Source: Herbaspirillum sp. RV1423 (GTDB lineage: Bacteria > Pseudomonadota > Gammaproteobacteria > Burkholderiales > Burkholderiaceae_D). From it: a stretch of DNA of 64,000 nucleotides. The translations under genes were made by a program, and so were the position numbers. Where the stretch lies: the NCBI RefSeq assembly GCF_000577615.1, contig NZ_CBXX010000005.1:124001-188000 (forward strand). Reading direction: 5' to 3'. The notes under the pieces are model-generated. The model was not told where the DNA came from. It made no database searches and worked only from the letters and a program-made list of their open reading frames with translations. Positions 44,447-53,184 of the stretch are shown here, piece by piece (the first letter of the stretch is position 1; each line of letters begins with the position of its first letter).

Positions 44447-45649
44447 TCAGGTGTGGGGAACGACGATGCCAGCCTTCTTCTTCGTCGCGGCCGGCGAGGA
44501 CAGGCCGCCGGCGTTGTCGCTGATGATGCGCTCGACGATGTCATCGGCTTGCTTGCCGAGGTCGCTGTAGACGTTGGTCTGGTAATCGGTGGTCGCCGCT
44601 TCCATCGCCTTGCCGTCGCCGCGGATGTTCACGGTGGCGGTGGTCGACAGGCCGATGCGCAGCGGATGCGCCTGCACTTCCTGCGGGTCGAGGGCGATGC
44701 GCACCGGCACGCGCTGAACCACCTTGATCCAGTTGCCGGTGGCGTTCTGCGCAGGCAGCAACGAGAAGGCGCCGCCGGTGCCGGCGGAAAAGCCGATCAC
44801 GGTGCCTTTGTACTTGACGTCGGAACCGTAGACGTCGGCGATCACTTCAACCGGCTGGCCGATGCGGATGTGCTTCAACTGGCCTTCCTTGAAGTTGGCG
44901 TCGATCCAGATCTGTTCCAGCGGCACGATCGCCATCAGCGGACTGCCGGCGGCGATGCGCTGGCCAAGCTGGACCGAACGCTTGGAGACGAAACCCGACA
45001 CCGGCGCCACGATGTTGACGCGGGCATAGTTCAGATAGGCGTTGCGCACCTGCGTGGCGGCCTGCAGCACGTTCGGATGTTCGGTCACGCTGGTGCGATC
45101 GGTCAGGGCGCGGTTGGCGGCCAGGCTGGCGCGCGCTTGGTCGAGCGCGGCGACGGCGTTCTTGACGGCGTCCTGGGCATGGGCCAGGTCTTCCTGCGAC
45201 ACGGCGCCGGAAGCGATGCCGGCCTGGCGGCGTTGTAGGTCGTCGCGCGCGCGCACCAGGTTGGTTTCCGCCGCGGCCACGTTGGCCGACAGCGTGTCAT
45301 TGTTCAGGAAGGTCTGGCGCGTCTGGCGCACGGCTTGCGCCAGCGCGGCCTCGGCCTGGGCCAGTGCGATCCTGCTGTCGGCTGCGTCGAGCGACACCAG
45401 TTGCTGGCCGGCCTTGACGATTTGCGTATCGTCGGCCTTGATCGAGGTCACGGTGCCGCCGACCTGGGCGGAAATCTGCACGACGTTGCCGCCGACGTAA
45501 GCGTCGTCGGTTTCTTCGTAGAAGCGGGCATACAGGAACCAGTACAGGCTGAAAGCAATGGCGACGACGATCAGAACCGCAGTCAGCAGCAGCAACTGGC
45601 GTTTGCGTTTGCCATTGCCGTTGCCGTTTTGTGGAAGGGCTTCACTCAT
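44447..45649 (-). CDS. emrA: EmrA-like membrane fusion protein
   Basis: A 400-residue HlyD/EmrA periplasmic adaptor. One N-terminal helix (about 18-38), then YVGGNVVQISAQVGGTVTSIKADD (lipoyl half), a long alpha-hairpin (about 75-195), and the second lipoyl and beta-barrel part: IVAPVSGFVSKRSVQLGQ, IWIDANFKEGQLKHIRIGQPVEV. A good ribosome site (GGAG) precedes ATG. It links EmrB in the inner membrane with the outer-membrane channel encoded 89 bp upstream in the same operon. Confidence 0.93.
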   Translation of the reverse strand: MSEALPQNGNGNGKRKRQLLLLTAVLIVVAIAFSLYWFLYARFYEETDDAYVGGNVVQISAQVGGTVTSIKADDTQIVKAGQQLVSLDAADSRIALAQAEAALAQAVRQTRQTFLNNDTLSANVAAAETNLVRARDDLQRRQAGIASGAVSQEDLAHAQDAVKNAVAALDQARASLAANRALTDRTSVTEHPNVLQAATQVRNAYLNYARVNIVAPVSGFVSKRSVQLGQRIAAGSPLMAIVPLEQIWIDANFKEGQLKHIRIGQPVEVIADVYGSDVKYKGTVIGFSAGTGGAFSLLPAQNATGNWIKVVQRVPVRIALDPQEVQAHPLRIGLSTTATVNIRGDGKAMEAATTDYQTNVYSDLGKQADDIVERIISDNAGGLSSPAATKKKAGIVVPHT

Positions 45650-45738
45650 GAATTACTCCGTGTATTACTTTGTTTTTGTCAGGGGCGCGCAGCCGATCAT
45701 GGTCAGTTGCGCCACGCTTGGAACAATTGCTTTAAAAA

Positions 45739-47235
45739 TTATTGTGGTTTGGCGGCGCTGGCGTCCGGGGCCGCGATCGCCAGTCCGGTCTGCCGGGCAT
45801 CGAAACCGCCGCCGAGCGCCTTGAACAAGCCGATCTGCTGGTTGCGGCGGCTGGCTTCCAGATTGATCAGCGCCTGTTGCTGGGCGAGCAGGGCGGTTTC
45901 CGCGTTCAGCACCACCAGTTGCGAGGTCAGGCCGATGCGATAACGTTCCTTCGCCAGGTTGTAGGCGCGTTGGGTGGCGGCAAGCGCTTCGCGCCGGATC
46001 GGCAATTGCCGGTCGATCGAGCGGATGCCGGTGATCTGCTTGGCGACATCGCCGTAGGCGTCGTTGAGCGTCTGGTTATAGGATGCCACGGCCATGTCGT
46101 ACGACGCATACGAACCCTTCAGATTGGCGCGCAAGGCGCCGCCTTCGAAGACCGGCAGGCTGATCGCGGGACCGAAGGCGATGCTCTTGCTGGCGGCCGT
46201 GAACGGATTGGCATTGAGCAGGCTGTCGAAGCCGACCATGGCCGACAGGTTGATGTCGGGGTAGAAGCGGGCCTTGGCGACCTCGATGTCCTTGCCGGCA
46301 GCTTCCACCTGCCAGCGCGCGGCGACGATGTCGGGACGGCGGCCCAGCAGGTTGAGCGGCAATTGCGCCGGCAGTTCAGGCGTGGTCAGCGTGGCCATGC
46401 GCGGCGCGGCGATTTGCAAGCCGCGGTCCGGCCCCTTGCCGAGCAGCACGCCGAGTTGCTGACGCGTGATGGTGATCTGGCCTTCGCTTTGCACCAATTG
46501 CGCGCGCGCTTCGGCACTGCTGCCTTGCGACTGGTTGCGTTCGATTTGCGTATCGAGGCCGGTCCTGACCCGATCGGCAGTGATTTTTTGGAGGGACTCG
46601 CGTTGTTCGAGGGTGCGCTGCAAGATCGCGTGCAGCGCATATTCCGTCGCCAGTTCGTTATAGGTCGAGGCGATCGAACTGACCAGCACCAGACGTGTTT
46701 CCTGGGCGCCGGCCTCAGCCGCTTTCTGCTGCGATACGGCTTGCTCGAGGGCGGCATGGTTCTTGCCCCACACATCGAGTTCATAGCTCAGGTTAAGGAA
46801 GGCCTTTTTTTCATTGAACCAGTTGCCGCCATAAGGCGGCGGGTAGATCGTGGTTTCCGGGAACAGGTTGCGGGTGACCGCCGCATCGGCGCTCACCGAC
46901 GGCAGCAACGGCGCTCCTTTGCTTTCGGCCAGGGCGCTGGCCGAAGCGATGCGTGCTTGCGCCTGTTGCAGGCTGGGGCTGTTTTCCATGGCTTCAGCGA
47001 TCAGGGCCGTCAATTGCGGGTCGCCGAATTGTTCCACCCAATTGGCGGCGGGCCATTGTCCGCTTTCCTGACCGGCGAGGCTGCTCCCGACGGCGTAATC
47101 GCCTGGTTGCGCCATATGTTTATCGCTGCTGATGCCGCTGAAACTGGCGCAGCCGGACAGGCCGAGTATGCCGATCGTCAGCATGCAAAAAGTGATCACT
47201 CGCAAACGCAGTGCGGGCGACGAGGCGCATTTCAT
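45739..47235 (-). CDS. NodT-family outer-membrane efflux lipoprotein
   Basis: A 498-residue outer-membrane factor (TolC/OprM class). Start at ATG 47235 with GGAG six bases ahead; a TTG four codons upstream is rejected. It has a lipobox (GILGLSGC), the family phrase WVEQFGDPQLTALIAEAMENSP, ALRRPD-like LLGRRPDIVAARWQVEAAG, and YPDINLSAMVGFD, as in NodT proteins. The two halves repeat the coiled-coil plus strand pattern. First gene of the pump operon, divergent from the tetR gene, so the regulated promoter lies just upstream. Confidence 0.92.
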   Translation of the reverse strand: MKCASSPALRLRVITFCMLTIGILGLSGCASFSGISSDKHMAQPGDYAVGSSLAGQESGQWPAANWVEQFGDPQLTALIAEAMENSPSLQQAQARIASASALAESKGAPLLPSVSADAAVTRNLFPETTIYPPPYGGNWFNEKKAFLNLSYELDVWGKNHAALEQAVSQQKAAEAGAQETRLVLVSSIASTYNELATEYALHAILQRTLEQRESLQKITADRVRTGLDTQIERNQSQGSSAEARAQLVQSEGQITITRQQLGVLLGKGPDRGLQIAAPRMATLTTPELPAQLPLNLLGRRPDIVAARWQVEAAGKDIEVAKARFYPDINLSAMVGFDSLLNANPFTAASKSIAFGPAISLPVFEGGALRANLKGSYASYDMAVASYNQTLNDAYGDVAKQITGIRSIDRQLPIRREALAATQRAYNLAKERYRIGLTSQLVVLNAETALLAQQQALINLEASRRNQQIGLFKALGGGFDARQTGLAIAAPDASAAKPQ

Positions 47236-47351
47236 GTCATTCTCCAAGGCGGGTTCTTATTGCTTGCTATGTCTGGATGCGTATCTGAATGAGTCGACGA
47301 GATTGCTGCCACCGTTTGAACTTCCGGACCGATGGCGACTTGCTGAGGGCG

Positions 47352-47392
47352 TTTACACGCTAGCGAGTAAAAACTCATCTTTCTGTATTATA
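47352..47392 (-). promoter_or_regulatory. Efflux operon promoter -10 box and TetR-type palindromic operator
   Basis: At 47352-47371 lies a 20-bp near-perfect palindrome, TTTACACGCTAGCGAGTAAA (two mismatched positions, centre GCTAGC). A perfect TATAAT reads on the minus strand at 47392-47387, about 16 bp upstream of the palindrome in the direction of the efflux operon, so a bound repressor would sit near the transcription start. The half-site GCGAGTA recurs inverted at 47391-47397. Binding by the adjacent TetR protein is inferred. Confidence 0.6.
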
Positions 47393-47438
47393 CTCGCATA
47401 TACGAACATTAGCTCATGTTACAAAACTGGAACAAAAA

Positions 47439-48056
47439 ATGAAATTGCAGCCTCGTAAAGAACCTCGCCAAGCCCGCTCTAAAGCCATGGTCGATACGAT
47501 CCTCGACGCCATGGCGAGGGTGCTGGTCGAGCGCGGTTACGCCAAGACCAACACCAACCTCGTGGCGGAGGCTGCGGGCATCAGCGTCGGTTCTCTGTAC
47601 CAGTATTTTCCGAACAAGGACGCCCTGATTTTTGCGCTGCGCGAACGCCATGTGGCGCGCATGCTGCAACTGTTTGAAGAGGTGGTGGCCAGGATGGATG
47701 CGTCCGGCAGCCTGGCGGGCGATTTCGAGGCGCTCATCGAAGCGTTGGTGGCGGCCCATCTGGTCGAGCCGGAGTTGAACCGCATCCTGGAAGAAGAGTT
47801 TCCCTCCTTCCATTTGCCGGTTTCCAATCATGTGCGCCAGCGCTTTTTCGAAGCCATCAAAGGCGTCCTGAGCAAACATCGCAAGAGCATCAGCGCGCCC
47901 GACATCGATGTGGCGGCCTTCGTCGTGCAGCGCATGCTCAAGGCGCTGGTCAACGCGGTGGTGCTGATTGCACCGCCGGGCCTGAATGCGGCTAGTGTCA
48001 GGTCGGAAATTGTTCCCGCCGTTGTTGGTTATTTAACAGCGCAAAGATCGAATTGA
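47439..48056 (+). CDS. TetR-family repressor of the adjacent efflux operon
   Basis: A 205-residue TetR protein. The DNA-binding part is standard: RKEPRQARSKAMVDTILDAM, then TNTNLVAEAAGISVGSLYQY and FPNKDALIFAL. The C-terminal ligand domain (about 75-200) is variable as usual and includes a TetR_C-like segment LVEPELNRILEEEFPSF. It is divergent from the OMF-EmrA-EmrB genes with a 203-bp gap that contains the palindrome described here. Repression of both the pump and itself, relieved by a pump substrate, is the likely scheme. Confidence 0.92.
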   Translation: MKLQPRKEPRQARSKAMVDTILDAMARVLVERGYAKTNTNLVAEAAGISVGSLYQYFPNKDALIFALRERHVARMLQLFEEVVARMDASGSLAGDFEALIEALVAAHLVEPELNRILEEEFPSFHLPVSNHVRQRFFEAIKGVLSKHRKSISAPDIDVAAFVVQRMLKALVNAVVLIAPPGLNAASVRSEIVPAVVGYLTAQRSN

Positions 48057-48164
48057 TTGCATAATGAGCCTCGCTCGCCGAATCGTACAAAATAAAATTT
48101 CGGGGTAAGCAGGCTGGCAGGTTGTCTTGCCGATTTTTCGATCCGTTTTCGATTCTGACCAATC

Positions 48165-48809
48165 ATGCGTCTATCGTTTGTTTACCGGCATGCCCCATGC
48201 ATGCTGGCAGGGGCTGTTATTTTGACGGCATTCGCGGCAGCTCCCCACGCCGGCGCCGCGACCGTGACGGTGCAGGTGCTGGACGCGGCCGGCGCACCGG
48301 TGCCGAATGCGGTGGTGTATGCCGAACCGACCGGCGGCCAGGCTGTGCCGAAGTCGATCAGGCAGGCCGAGGTCGAACAAAAGGACATCAGATTTTTTCC
48401 GCTGGTAAGTGTGGTGCAAGTCGGTACGCCTATTCTCTTCCCCAATCATGACAAGGTCCGCCATCACGTTTACTCATTTTCGCCGGCCAAGACGTTCGAG
48501 CTGAAGCTGTATTCCGGCGTTCCGACCAGTCCCGTGCTGTTCGACAAGGCTGGAACGGTGGTGTTGGGCTGTAATATCCACGATCAGATGGTGGCCTACG
48601 TGCAGGTGGTCAACACGCCATACTTCGGCAAGACCGGCATGGACGGGCGAGTCAGGCTGGACGGTCTGGTCGGCGGTAAGTATGCGCTGAAAGCCTGGTA
48701 TTTCAAGATGGCGCCCAATGAAGCCGCGGTGGAGCAGCCGCTGAATTATCAGGGGGCGGACATGACTGCTTCCGTGACGCTGAGCGTCAAAGCCGTTCCG
48801 GTGGAATAA
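48165..48809 (+). CDS. Periplasmic cupredoxin-like protein (methylamine-utilisation type annotation)
   Basis: A 214-residue exported protein; signal peptide ends HAGA-ATVTV. It has a carboxypeptidase-regulatory-like beta domain start (VQVLDAAGAPVPNAVVYAE), then a cupredoxin core: LFPNHDKVRHHVYSFSPAKT provides the first copper His, and GCNIHDQMVAYVQV provides Cys, His and Met ligands. Proteins of this type are often labelled methylamine utilisation protein but no mau genes are here. The GGDEF-EAL gene follows 40 bp downstream in the same direction, a pairing that suggests a copper- or redox-linked signal to c-di-GMP; that link is inference. Confidence 0.82.
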   Translation: MRLSFVYRHAPCMLAGAVILTAFAAAPHAGAATVTVQVLDAAGAPVPNAVVYAEPTGGQAVPKSIRQAEVEQKDIRFFPLVSVVQVGTPILFPNHDKVRHHVYSFSPAKTFELKLYSGVPTSPVLFDKAGTVVLGCNIHDQMVAYVQVVNTPYFGKTGMDGRVRLDGLVGGKYALKAWYFKMAPNEAAVEQPLNYQGADMTASVTLSVKAVPVE

Positions 48810-48849
48810 ACGGCAACAAGCAACGGTATAACAGGGGAGCAACTACAAA

Positions 48850-51234
48850 GTGCGCTGGCATCGTCTGGAAAACCGCATCGTCGCGCTGTTCATCGTCCTG
48901 ATCCTGCTGGTTCAACTGGCCGGTTTCGTGGCCATTCGCAAGGCCATCGATGAAAACGCGCGCGCTTCGATTCGCGAGGAACTGGTCATCGGCGAGCGCG
49001 TGTTCCTGCGCCTGCTGGAGCAGAACGCCGACAAGCTGACCCAGGGCGCGCGCCTGCTGGCTTCGGATTTCGGTTTCCGCGAGGCGATCGGCACCGACGA
49101 TCGCGAAACCATCCGGTCGGTGCTGGAAAACCATGGCGCGCGCATCGGTTCGACGCTGTCGATGTACATCGGTGCCGATCAGCAGATCAAGGCGTCCACC
49201 CAGACCTATCCCAGCGCCGATTTACAGCGCAACAGCCTGGAGCTGGTTGCCAGGGCGGCCGATACCAACGGCGCATCGGAGACTGTGATCGTCGATGACA
49301 ACCTGTTCCAGATCGTCGCGGTGCCGGTCAAGGCGCCGCTCGCCATCGGTTGGGTGGTGATGGGTTTCCCGGTCGACCAGAAGCTCATCTCCGACATGCG
49401 CGCCTTGTCGTCGCTACAGGTCAGCGTGCTGGTGAGCACGCGCGGCGCACAGTGGCAGCAGGACGTATCGACCTTGCCGCAGGAAGAATCCGGCATGCTG
49501 ATGGCGCAGCTACCGCAATCGCCTGCCAGCAGCAGCTTCATTCCTGAATTGAAGATTGCCGACAACGATTACAGCGCGCGCCTGCTGGTGCTGGCCAAGG
49601 GCGTCGCCGGCCAGAGCGCGGTGGCGGTGCTGCAGCGATCGATCAGCGAAGCGGTGGCGCCTTACCGGCGCCTGCAACTGATCCTCCTGAGCATCAGCGT
49701 GATTGGCGTTGTCATGGCGATTTTCGCCAGCGCCTTCGTCGCGCGCCGCATCACGCGCCCGTTGCGGGCGCTGGCCGACACTGCCAAGCGCCTGGGCGCC
49801 GGCGACTATCGCGCCCGGATCGACATCAAGGGCGGCGACGAGATCGGCAAGCTGGCCGACGCGTTCGAAAGCATGCGCACCGGCATCGCCAACCGCGAAC
49901 TGGAAATCCGCCGGCTGGCGTATTGGGATTCGCTGACCGACCTGCCCAACCGCGTGCAGTTCGCCACGCTGTTGAAGTCGGCGATCGAACGCGCCAAAAC
50001 CAGCGGCGGCCAGTGCCATATCCTGATGATGGACCTCGACCGCTTCCAGCACGTCAACGACGTGCTCGGACACAGCTTCGGCGACAACCTGTTGCGCCAG
50101 GTCGGCCGCCGGCTGGAGCAGCAACTGGAGCGCGAAAACGACAAGGTCGCCCGGCTGGGCGGCGACGAATATGCCATCCTGCTGCCCGCCACCGACCAGA
50201 CCGAGGCGGTGCGCCAGGCCAAGCGTGTGCTCAATTTGCTGGAAGTGCCGATCTCCATTGACGACCAGACCGTCGATCTCGGCGCCGGCATCGGCATTGC
50301 CGGCTATCCGGAAAACGGCGAGGACAGCGATACCCTGCTCAGCAATGCCGAGGTCGCGATGTACGTCGCCAAGCGGCGCGGCAGCGGTTTCACCGTCTAT
50401 GATCCCTCGATCGACAAGAGCAGCCAGGAAAGCCTCAGCTTGTTGAGCGAATTGCGCCGCGCACTCGACCGCAATGAGTTCCTGCTGTATGCCCAGCCCA
50501 AGGTCGACCTGGCATCCGGCCGGGTGGTCGGCGCCGAAGCGCTGGTGCGCTGGGTGCACCCGGAAAAGGGCTTCATCGGTCCGGATCATTTCATTCCGTT
50601 TGCCGAGACCACCGGTTTCATCCGCATGCTGACATCCTGGATGCTGGGCAAGGCGGCCATCCTGTGCCGCGAGCTGCAAGAGAAGGGCCTGGAAATCAAG
50701 ATTTCCGTCAACCTGTCGACCCGTGATTTGCTGGATCAGGATTTACCGACGCATTTTGCCGACATCCTGGCGCGCAACAAGCTGGCGCCGTCCTCGATGT
50801 GCCTGGAAATCACCGAGAGCGCGATCATGGACGACCCGGTGCGCGCCCAGATGACGCTGGAGCGACTGCACGGCATGGGCGTCGAATTGGCAATCGACGA
50901 TTTCGGCACCGGCTATTCTTCGCTGGCTTACCTCAAGCGTTTGCCGGTGGATGAACTGAAAATCGACAAATCCTTCGTGATGAACATGGAGCACGACGCC
51001 GACGACGCCAAGATCGTCAAGTCGACCATCGACCTCGGACACAACCTCGGCTTGCGCGTGGTCGCCGAAGGACTGGAGACCATCGCGGTATGGAATCTGC
51101 TGCGGCAGATGGGCTGCGACCAGGCGCAAGGCTATTTCATGAGCAAGCCGATGCCGGGCGACCGTTTCCTCGAATGGCTGGAGCAATGGCAGCCGCCCGA
51201 GATGCCGAGCCAGTCGGAAAACATGGCGATCTGA
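48850..51234 (+). CDS. Membrane HAMP-GGDEF-EAL protein
   Basis: A 794-residue c-di-GMP protein starting at GTG (AGGGGAG upstream; no ATG alternative before the first helix). Layout: helix 8-28, periplasmic sensor (about 30-272), helix 275-297, HAMP (about 296-350), GGDEF-type domain whose signature is GGDEY (437-441) preceded at five residues by inhibitory REND (428-431), and EAL (563-565 in GAEALVRW) with EITES, DDFGTGYSS, KIDKSF and EGLET. The Phe-to-Tyr change in GGDEY is tolerated in some active cyclases. So a bifunctional protein, or an EAL enzyme with a GTP-sensing cyclase domain, is possible. Probably co-transcribed with the cupredoxin gene. Confidence 0.92.
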   Translation: MRWHRLENRIVALFIVLILLVQLAGFVAIRKAIDENARASIREELVIGERVFLRLLEQNADKLTQGARLLASDFGFREAIGTDDRETIRSVLENHGARIGSTLSMYIGADQQIKASTQTYPSADLQRNSLELVARAADTNGASETVIVDDNLFQIVAVPVKAPLAIGWVVMGFPVDQKLISDMRALSSLQVSVLVSTRGAQWQQDVSTLPQEESGMLMAQLPQSPASSSFIPELKIADNDYSARLLVLAKGVAGQSAVAVLQRSISEAVAPYRRLQLILLSISVIGVVMAIFASAFVARRITRPLRALADTAKRLGAGDYRARIDIKGGDEIGKLADAFESMRTGIANRELEIRRLAYWDSLTDLPNRVQFATLLKSAIERAKTSGGQCHILMMDLDRFQHVNDVLGHSFGDNLLRQVGRRLEQQLERENDKVARLGGDEYAILLPATDQTEAVRQAKRVLNLLEVPISIDDQTVDLGAGIGIAGYPENGEDSDTLLSNAEVAMYVAKRRGSGFTVYDPSIDKSSQESLSLLSELRRALDRNEFLLYAQPKVDLASGRVVGAEALVRWVHPEKGFIGPDHFIPFAETTGFIRMLTSWMLGKAAILCRELQEKGLEIKISVNLSTRDLLDQDLPTHFADILARNKLAPSSMCLEITESAIMDDPVRAQMTLERLHGMGVELAIDDFGTGYSSLAYLKRLPVDELKIDKSFVMNMEHDADDAKIVKSTIDLGHNLGLRVVAEGLETIAVWNLLRQMGCDQAQGYFMSKPMPGDRFLEWLEQWQPPEMPSQSENMAI

Positions 51235-51287
51235 CCGGTGCGCGACGGTATGTCCGGCAAAGGCGGAAAAAATATTTTGGCGGCGGC

Positions 51288-51313
51288 GGAATAAAGGCCT
51301 CTGTATCGCGTAT
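51288..51313 (+). promoter_or_regulatory. Candidate ECF-sigma promoter
   Basis: GGAAT at 51288-51292 and CGTAT at 51309-51313 with 16 bp between them resemble the GGAAC-N16-CGT pattern of ECF sigma factors. It lies 55 bp before the secreted-repeat gene that heads the ECF sigma/anti-sigma operon, so autoregulation would fit. Two short matches can occur by chance. Confidence 0.35.
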
Positions 51314-51367
51314 ACGTAGGCATGGGTAAGGCAAACCGCGCAACCCAGCCATGAAAGGAATATCGAA

Positions 51368-51712
51368 ATGAAACTGCTTCCTCTTTCCCTGCTGACATTT
51401 TCCCTCCTGTCTTCCGTAGCTACTGCCGCTTTTGCCGACGACGTTTTGGTCAACAGTAAGGGCATGACCGTCTACACTTTCGACAACGATCCCGCCGGCA
51501 AGAGCGTCTGCAACGGCGGCTGCGCAGCCAACTGGCCGCCCGTGGCGCCGACCGGTACCCCAGGCGCGCCGTTCTCGGTGATCCAACGCGACGACGGCAG
51601 TCCGCAACTTGCCTTCAACGGCAAGCCGCTCTATCTGTATGCCGCCGACAAGAACCCGGGCGACCGCAACGGCGACAATTTCAAGAATATCTGGCACGTC
51701 GTCAAGAAATGA
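51368..51712 (+). CDS. Secreted repeat (PF03640-type, COG4315) protein
   Basis: A 114-residue exported protein with a signal peptide (LLSSVATAAFA-DD) and two copies of the short secreted-repeat motif: VNSKGMTVYTFDNDPAGKSV with CNGGCAANWPPV, and LAFNGKPLYLYAADKNPGD with KNIWHVV. The two cysteines in CNGGC may form a disulphide. Function of the family is unknown. It lies 28 bp before the ECF sigma gene; such proteins commonly accompany ECF sigma/anti-sigma pairs, so it may be the output or the sensor partner of the pair. Confidence 0.85.
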   Translation: MKLLPLSLLTFSLLSSVATAAFADDVLVNSKGMTVYTFDNDPAGKSVCNGGCAANWPPVAPTGTPGAPFSVIQRDDGSPQLAFNGKPLYLYAADKNPGDRNGDNFKNIWHVVKK

Positions 51713-51740
51713 TCGCCGCTGAGCCGGCGTAATAGAAGTC

Positions 51741-52241
51741 ATGTCCGACGAAAGTCACCTGTTAGCCTGCATCCCGCGCCTGCGCCGCTATGCGCGGGCG
51801 TTGGCGGGGGATCGCGCCGGCGCTGACGACTTGGTGCAGGACACGATGGAGCGCGCCTGGCAAAAAATGTCGAGTTGGCGCAAGGGAACCGACATGCGGC
51901 CCTGGCTGTTCAGCATCATGCACAACCTGCACGTCGACCAACGCCGCAAGCCGGTCATCCCGACGGTGACGCTGGACGACGAGGACGCGCTGGCGGTGCC
52001 GGCCCATGCGCCCGACCGGCTGGCCGGCTACGACCTGGAGTCCGCTTTGCGTCTGCTGGCCGCAGAGCAGCGCGAGATTCTGTTGCTGGTCGTACTGGAA
52101 GAAATGACCTATGAAGAAGTCGCCGCGACACTGAGCATCCCGATCGGGACGGTCATGTCGCGCTTGTCGCGTGCACGGGAACGGTTGCGCGGCTTGGTGG
52201 AAGGGCGGCCCCAGCATTCGCCGTTGAAGGTGGTCAAATGA
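51741..52241 (+). CDS. ECF-family RNA polymerase sigma factor
   Basis: A 166-residue group 4 sigma factor. Region 2 reads LRRYARALAGDRAGADDLVQ, DTMERAW, RPWLFSIMHNLHVDQRR; region 4 reads ALRLLAAEQREILLLVVLEE, MTYEEVAATLSIPIGTVMSR, LSRARERL with a clear helix-turn-helix. No extra domains. Its stop overlaps the anti-sigma start (ATGA), so the two proteins are made together. The signal it answers is unknown. Confidence 0.95.
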   Translation: MSDESHLLACIPRLRRYARALAGDRAGADDLVQDTMERAWQKMSSWRKGTDMRPWLFSIMHNLHVDQRRKPVIPTVTLDDEDALAVPAHAPDRLAGYDLESALRLLAAEQREILLLVVLEEMTYEEVAATLSIPIGTVMSRLSRARERLRGLVEGRPQHSPLKVVK

Positions 52242-53044
52242 AACCGTTGCCGATTACCGAAGCAGACCTGCAAGGCTATGTCGACGGTTTGCTGCCGGAA
52301 GAGCGGTTGGAAGAGGTCGCCGTTTATCTCGAAAGCAATCCGGAAGAGGCCGAGCGCCTGCGCACCTATCGCCACCAGAACCAGGCCTTGCACCTGCTGT
52401 TCGACCCGGTCCTCGACGAGCCAGTGCCGGCGCGGCTCTCGGCGCGTCCGAGCAGCCGCCGGGAACTGCTGCGGCGTTATGCCGCCATGTTCATCGTGGC
52501 GATCTTTGCCGGCGCCGGCGGCTGGTATCTGCACGGCGCGGCGCAGTCGTCGTCGGTGAACTGGATCGCCAGCGCCGCCGGTTCCATGACGCGTGCGGAT
52601 GCTCCGCTGATGATGGCGCGTCGCGCCGCCGTGGCGCATGCCGTCTACACCCCGGACCCGCGCCGTCCGGTCGAGATCGGCGCTGATCAGGAAGATGTCC
52701 TGGTGCGCTGGTTGTCCAAGCGCATCGGCGCCGACGTCCGCGCGCCTAAACTGGCGCCGCTGGGATATGAACTGATCGGCGGCCGCCTGCTGCCGGGACA
52801 GAGCGGCCCGGTGGCACAGTTCATGTATCACGACGGCGCCGGTCAGCGCCTGACCTTGTACGTGTCGACCGACCAGGTGCAGAACAAGGACACCGGTTTC
52901 CGTTTCGCCCAGGAGGGGACGGTCAACGTGTTCTACTGGATCGACGGCAAGTTCGGCTATGCCTTGTCGGGAAGCATCCCGAGGGGCGACTTGGCGCGCA
53001 TCGCCAATACCGTCTACGAGCAACTGGACAAACCCGCCAACTAA
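52238..53044 (+). CDS. Membrane anti-sigma factor
   Basis: A 268-residue protein: cytosolic N-terminus (EADLQGYVDGLLPEERLEEV, SNPEEAERLRTYRHQNQAL) of the anti-sigma type found after ECF genes, one helix (about 83-103, YAAMFIVAIFAGAGGWYL), and a periplasmic domain with PVEIGADQEDVLVRWLSKRI, KLAPLGYELIGGRLL and VNVFYWIDGKFGYALSG. The N-terminal part lacks the His-Cys zinc motif of ZAS domains. It presumably holds the sigma factor at the membrane until the periplasmic part senses stress. Confidence 0.88.
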   Translation: MKPLPITEADLQGYVDGLLPEERLEEVAVYLESNPEEAERLRTYRHQNQALHLLFDPVLDEPVPARLSARPSSRRELLRRYAAMFIVAIFAGAGGWYLHGAAQSSSVNWIASAAGSMTRADAPLMMARRAAVAHAVYTPDPRRPVEIGADQEDVLVRWLSKRIGADVRAPKLAPLGYELIGGRLLPGQSGPVAQFMYHDGAGQRLTLYVSTDQVQNKDTGFRFAQEGTVNVFYWIDGKFGYALSGSIPRGDLARIANTVYEQLDKPAN

Positions 53045-53124
53045 CCGGATGGCGCAAGCGCGAGACTCCCGATGAGGCAAAATCTTAACCTGTGTAAAAC
53101 AGGGATAAGGAGATGTGATTTTCG

Positions 53125-53151
53125 TAAAGAAGTGTCAGATTGTGTCGCTAA
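53125..53151 (+). promoter_or_regulatory. FliA (sigma-28)-like promoter of the first small gene
   Basis: TAAAGAAG at 53125-53132, 11 bases, then GTCGCTAA at 53144-53151, compared with the sigma-28 consensus TAAAGTTT-N11-GCCGATAA (5/8 and 6/8 matches with exact spacing). It lies 33 bp before the ATG at 53185, and an equivalent site precedes the second small gene. Confidence 0.6.
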
Positions 53152-53184
53152 CGGGAGGTTGCATTTGAGTCACAAGGAGGCATC

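Noticed and set aside
42852..44570. 572-codon plus frame across emrB
   Set aside because: Antisense shadow of a clear 14-helix transporter.
45742..47292. 516-codon plus frame across the outer-membrane factor gene
   Set aside because: Antisense shadow; the minus-strand NodT-type lipoprotein has all family motifs.
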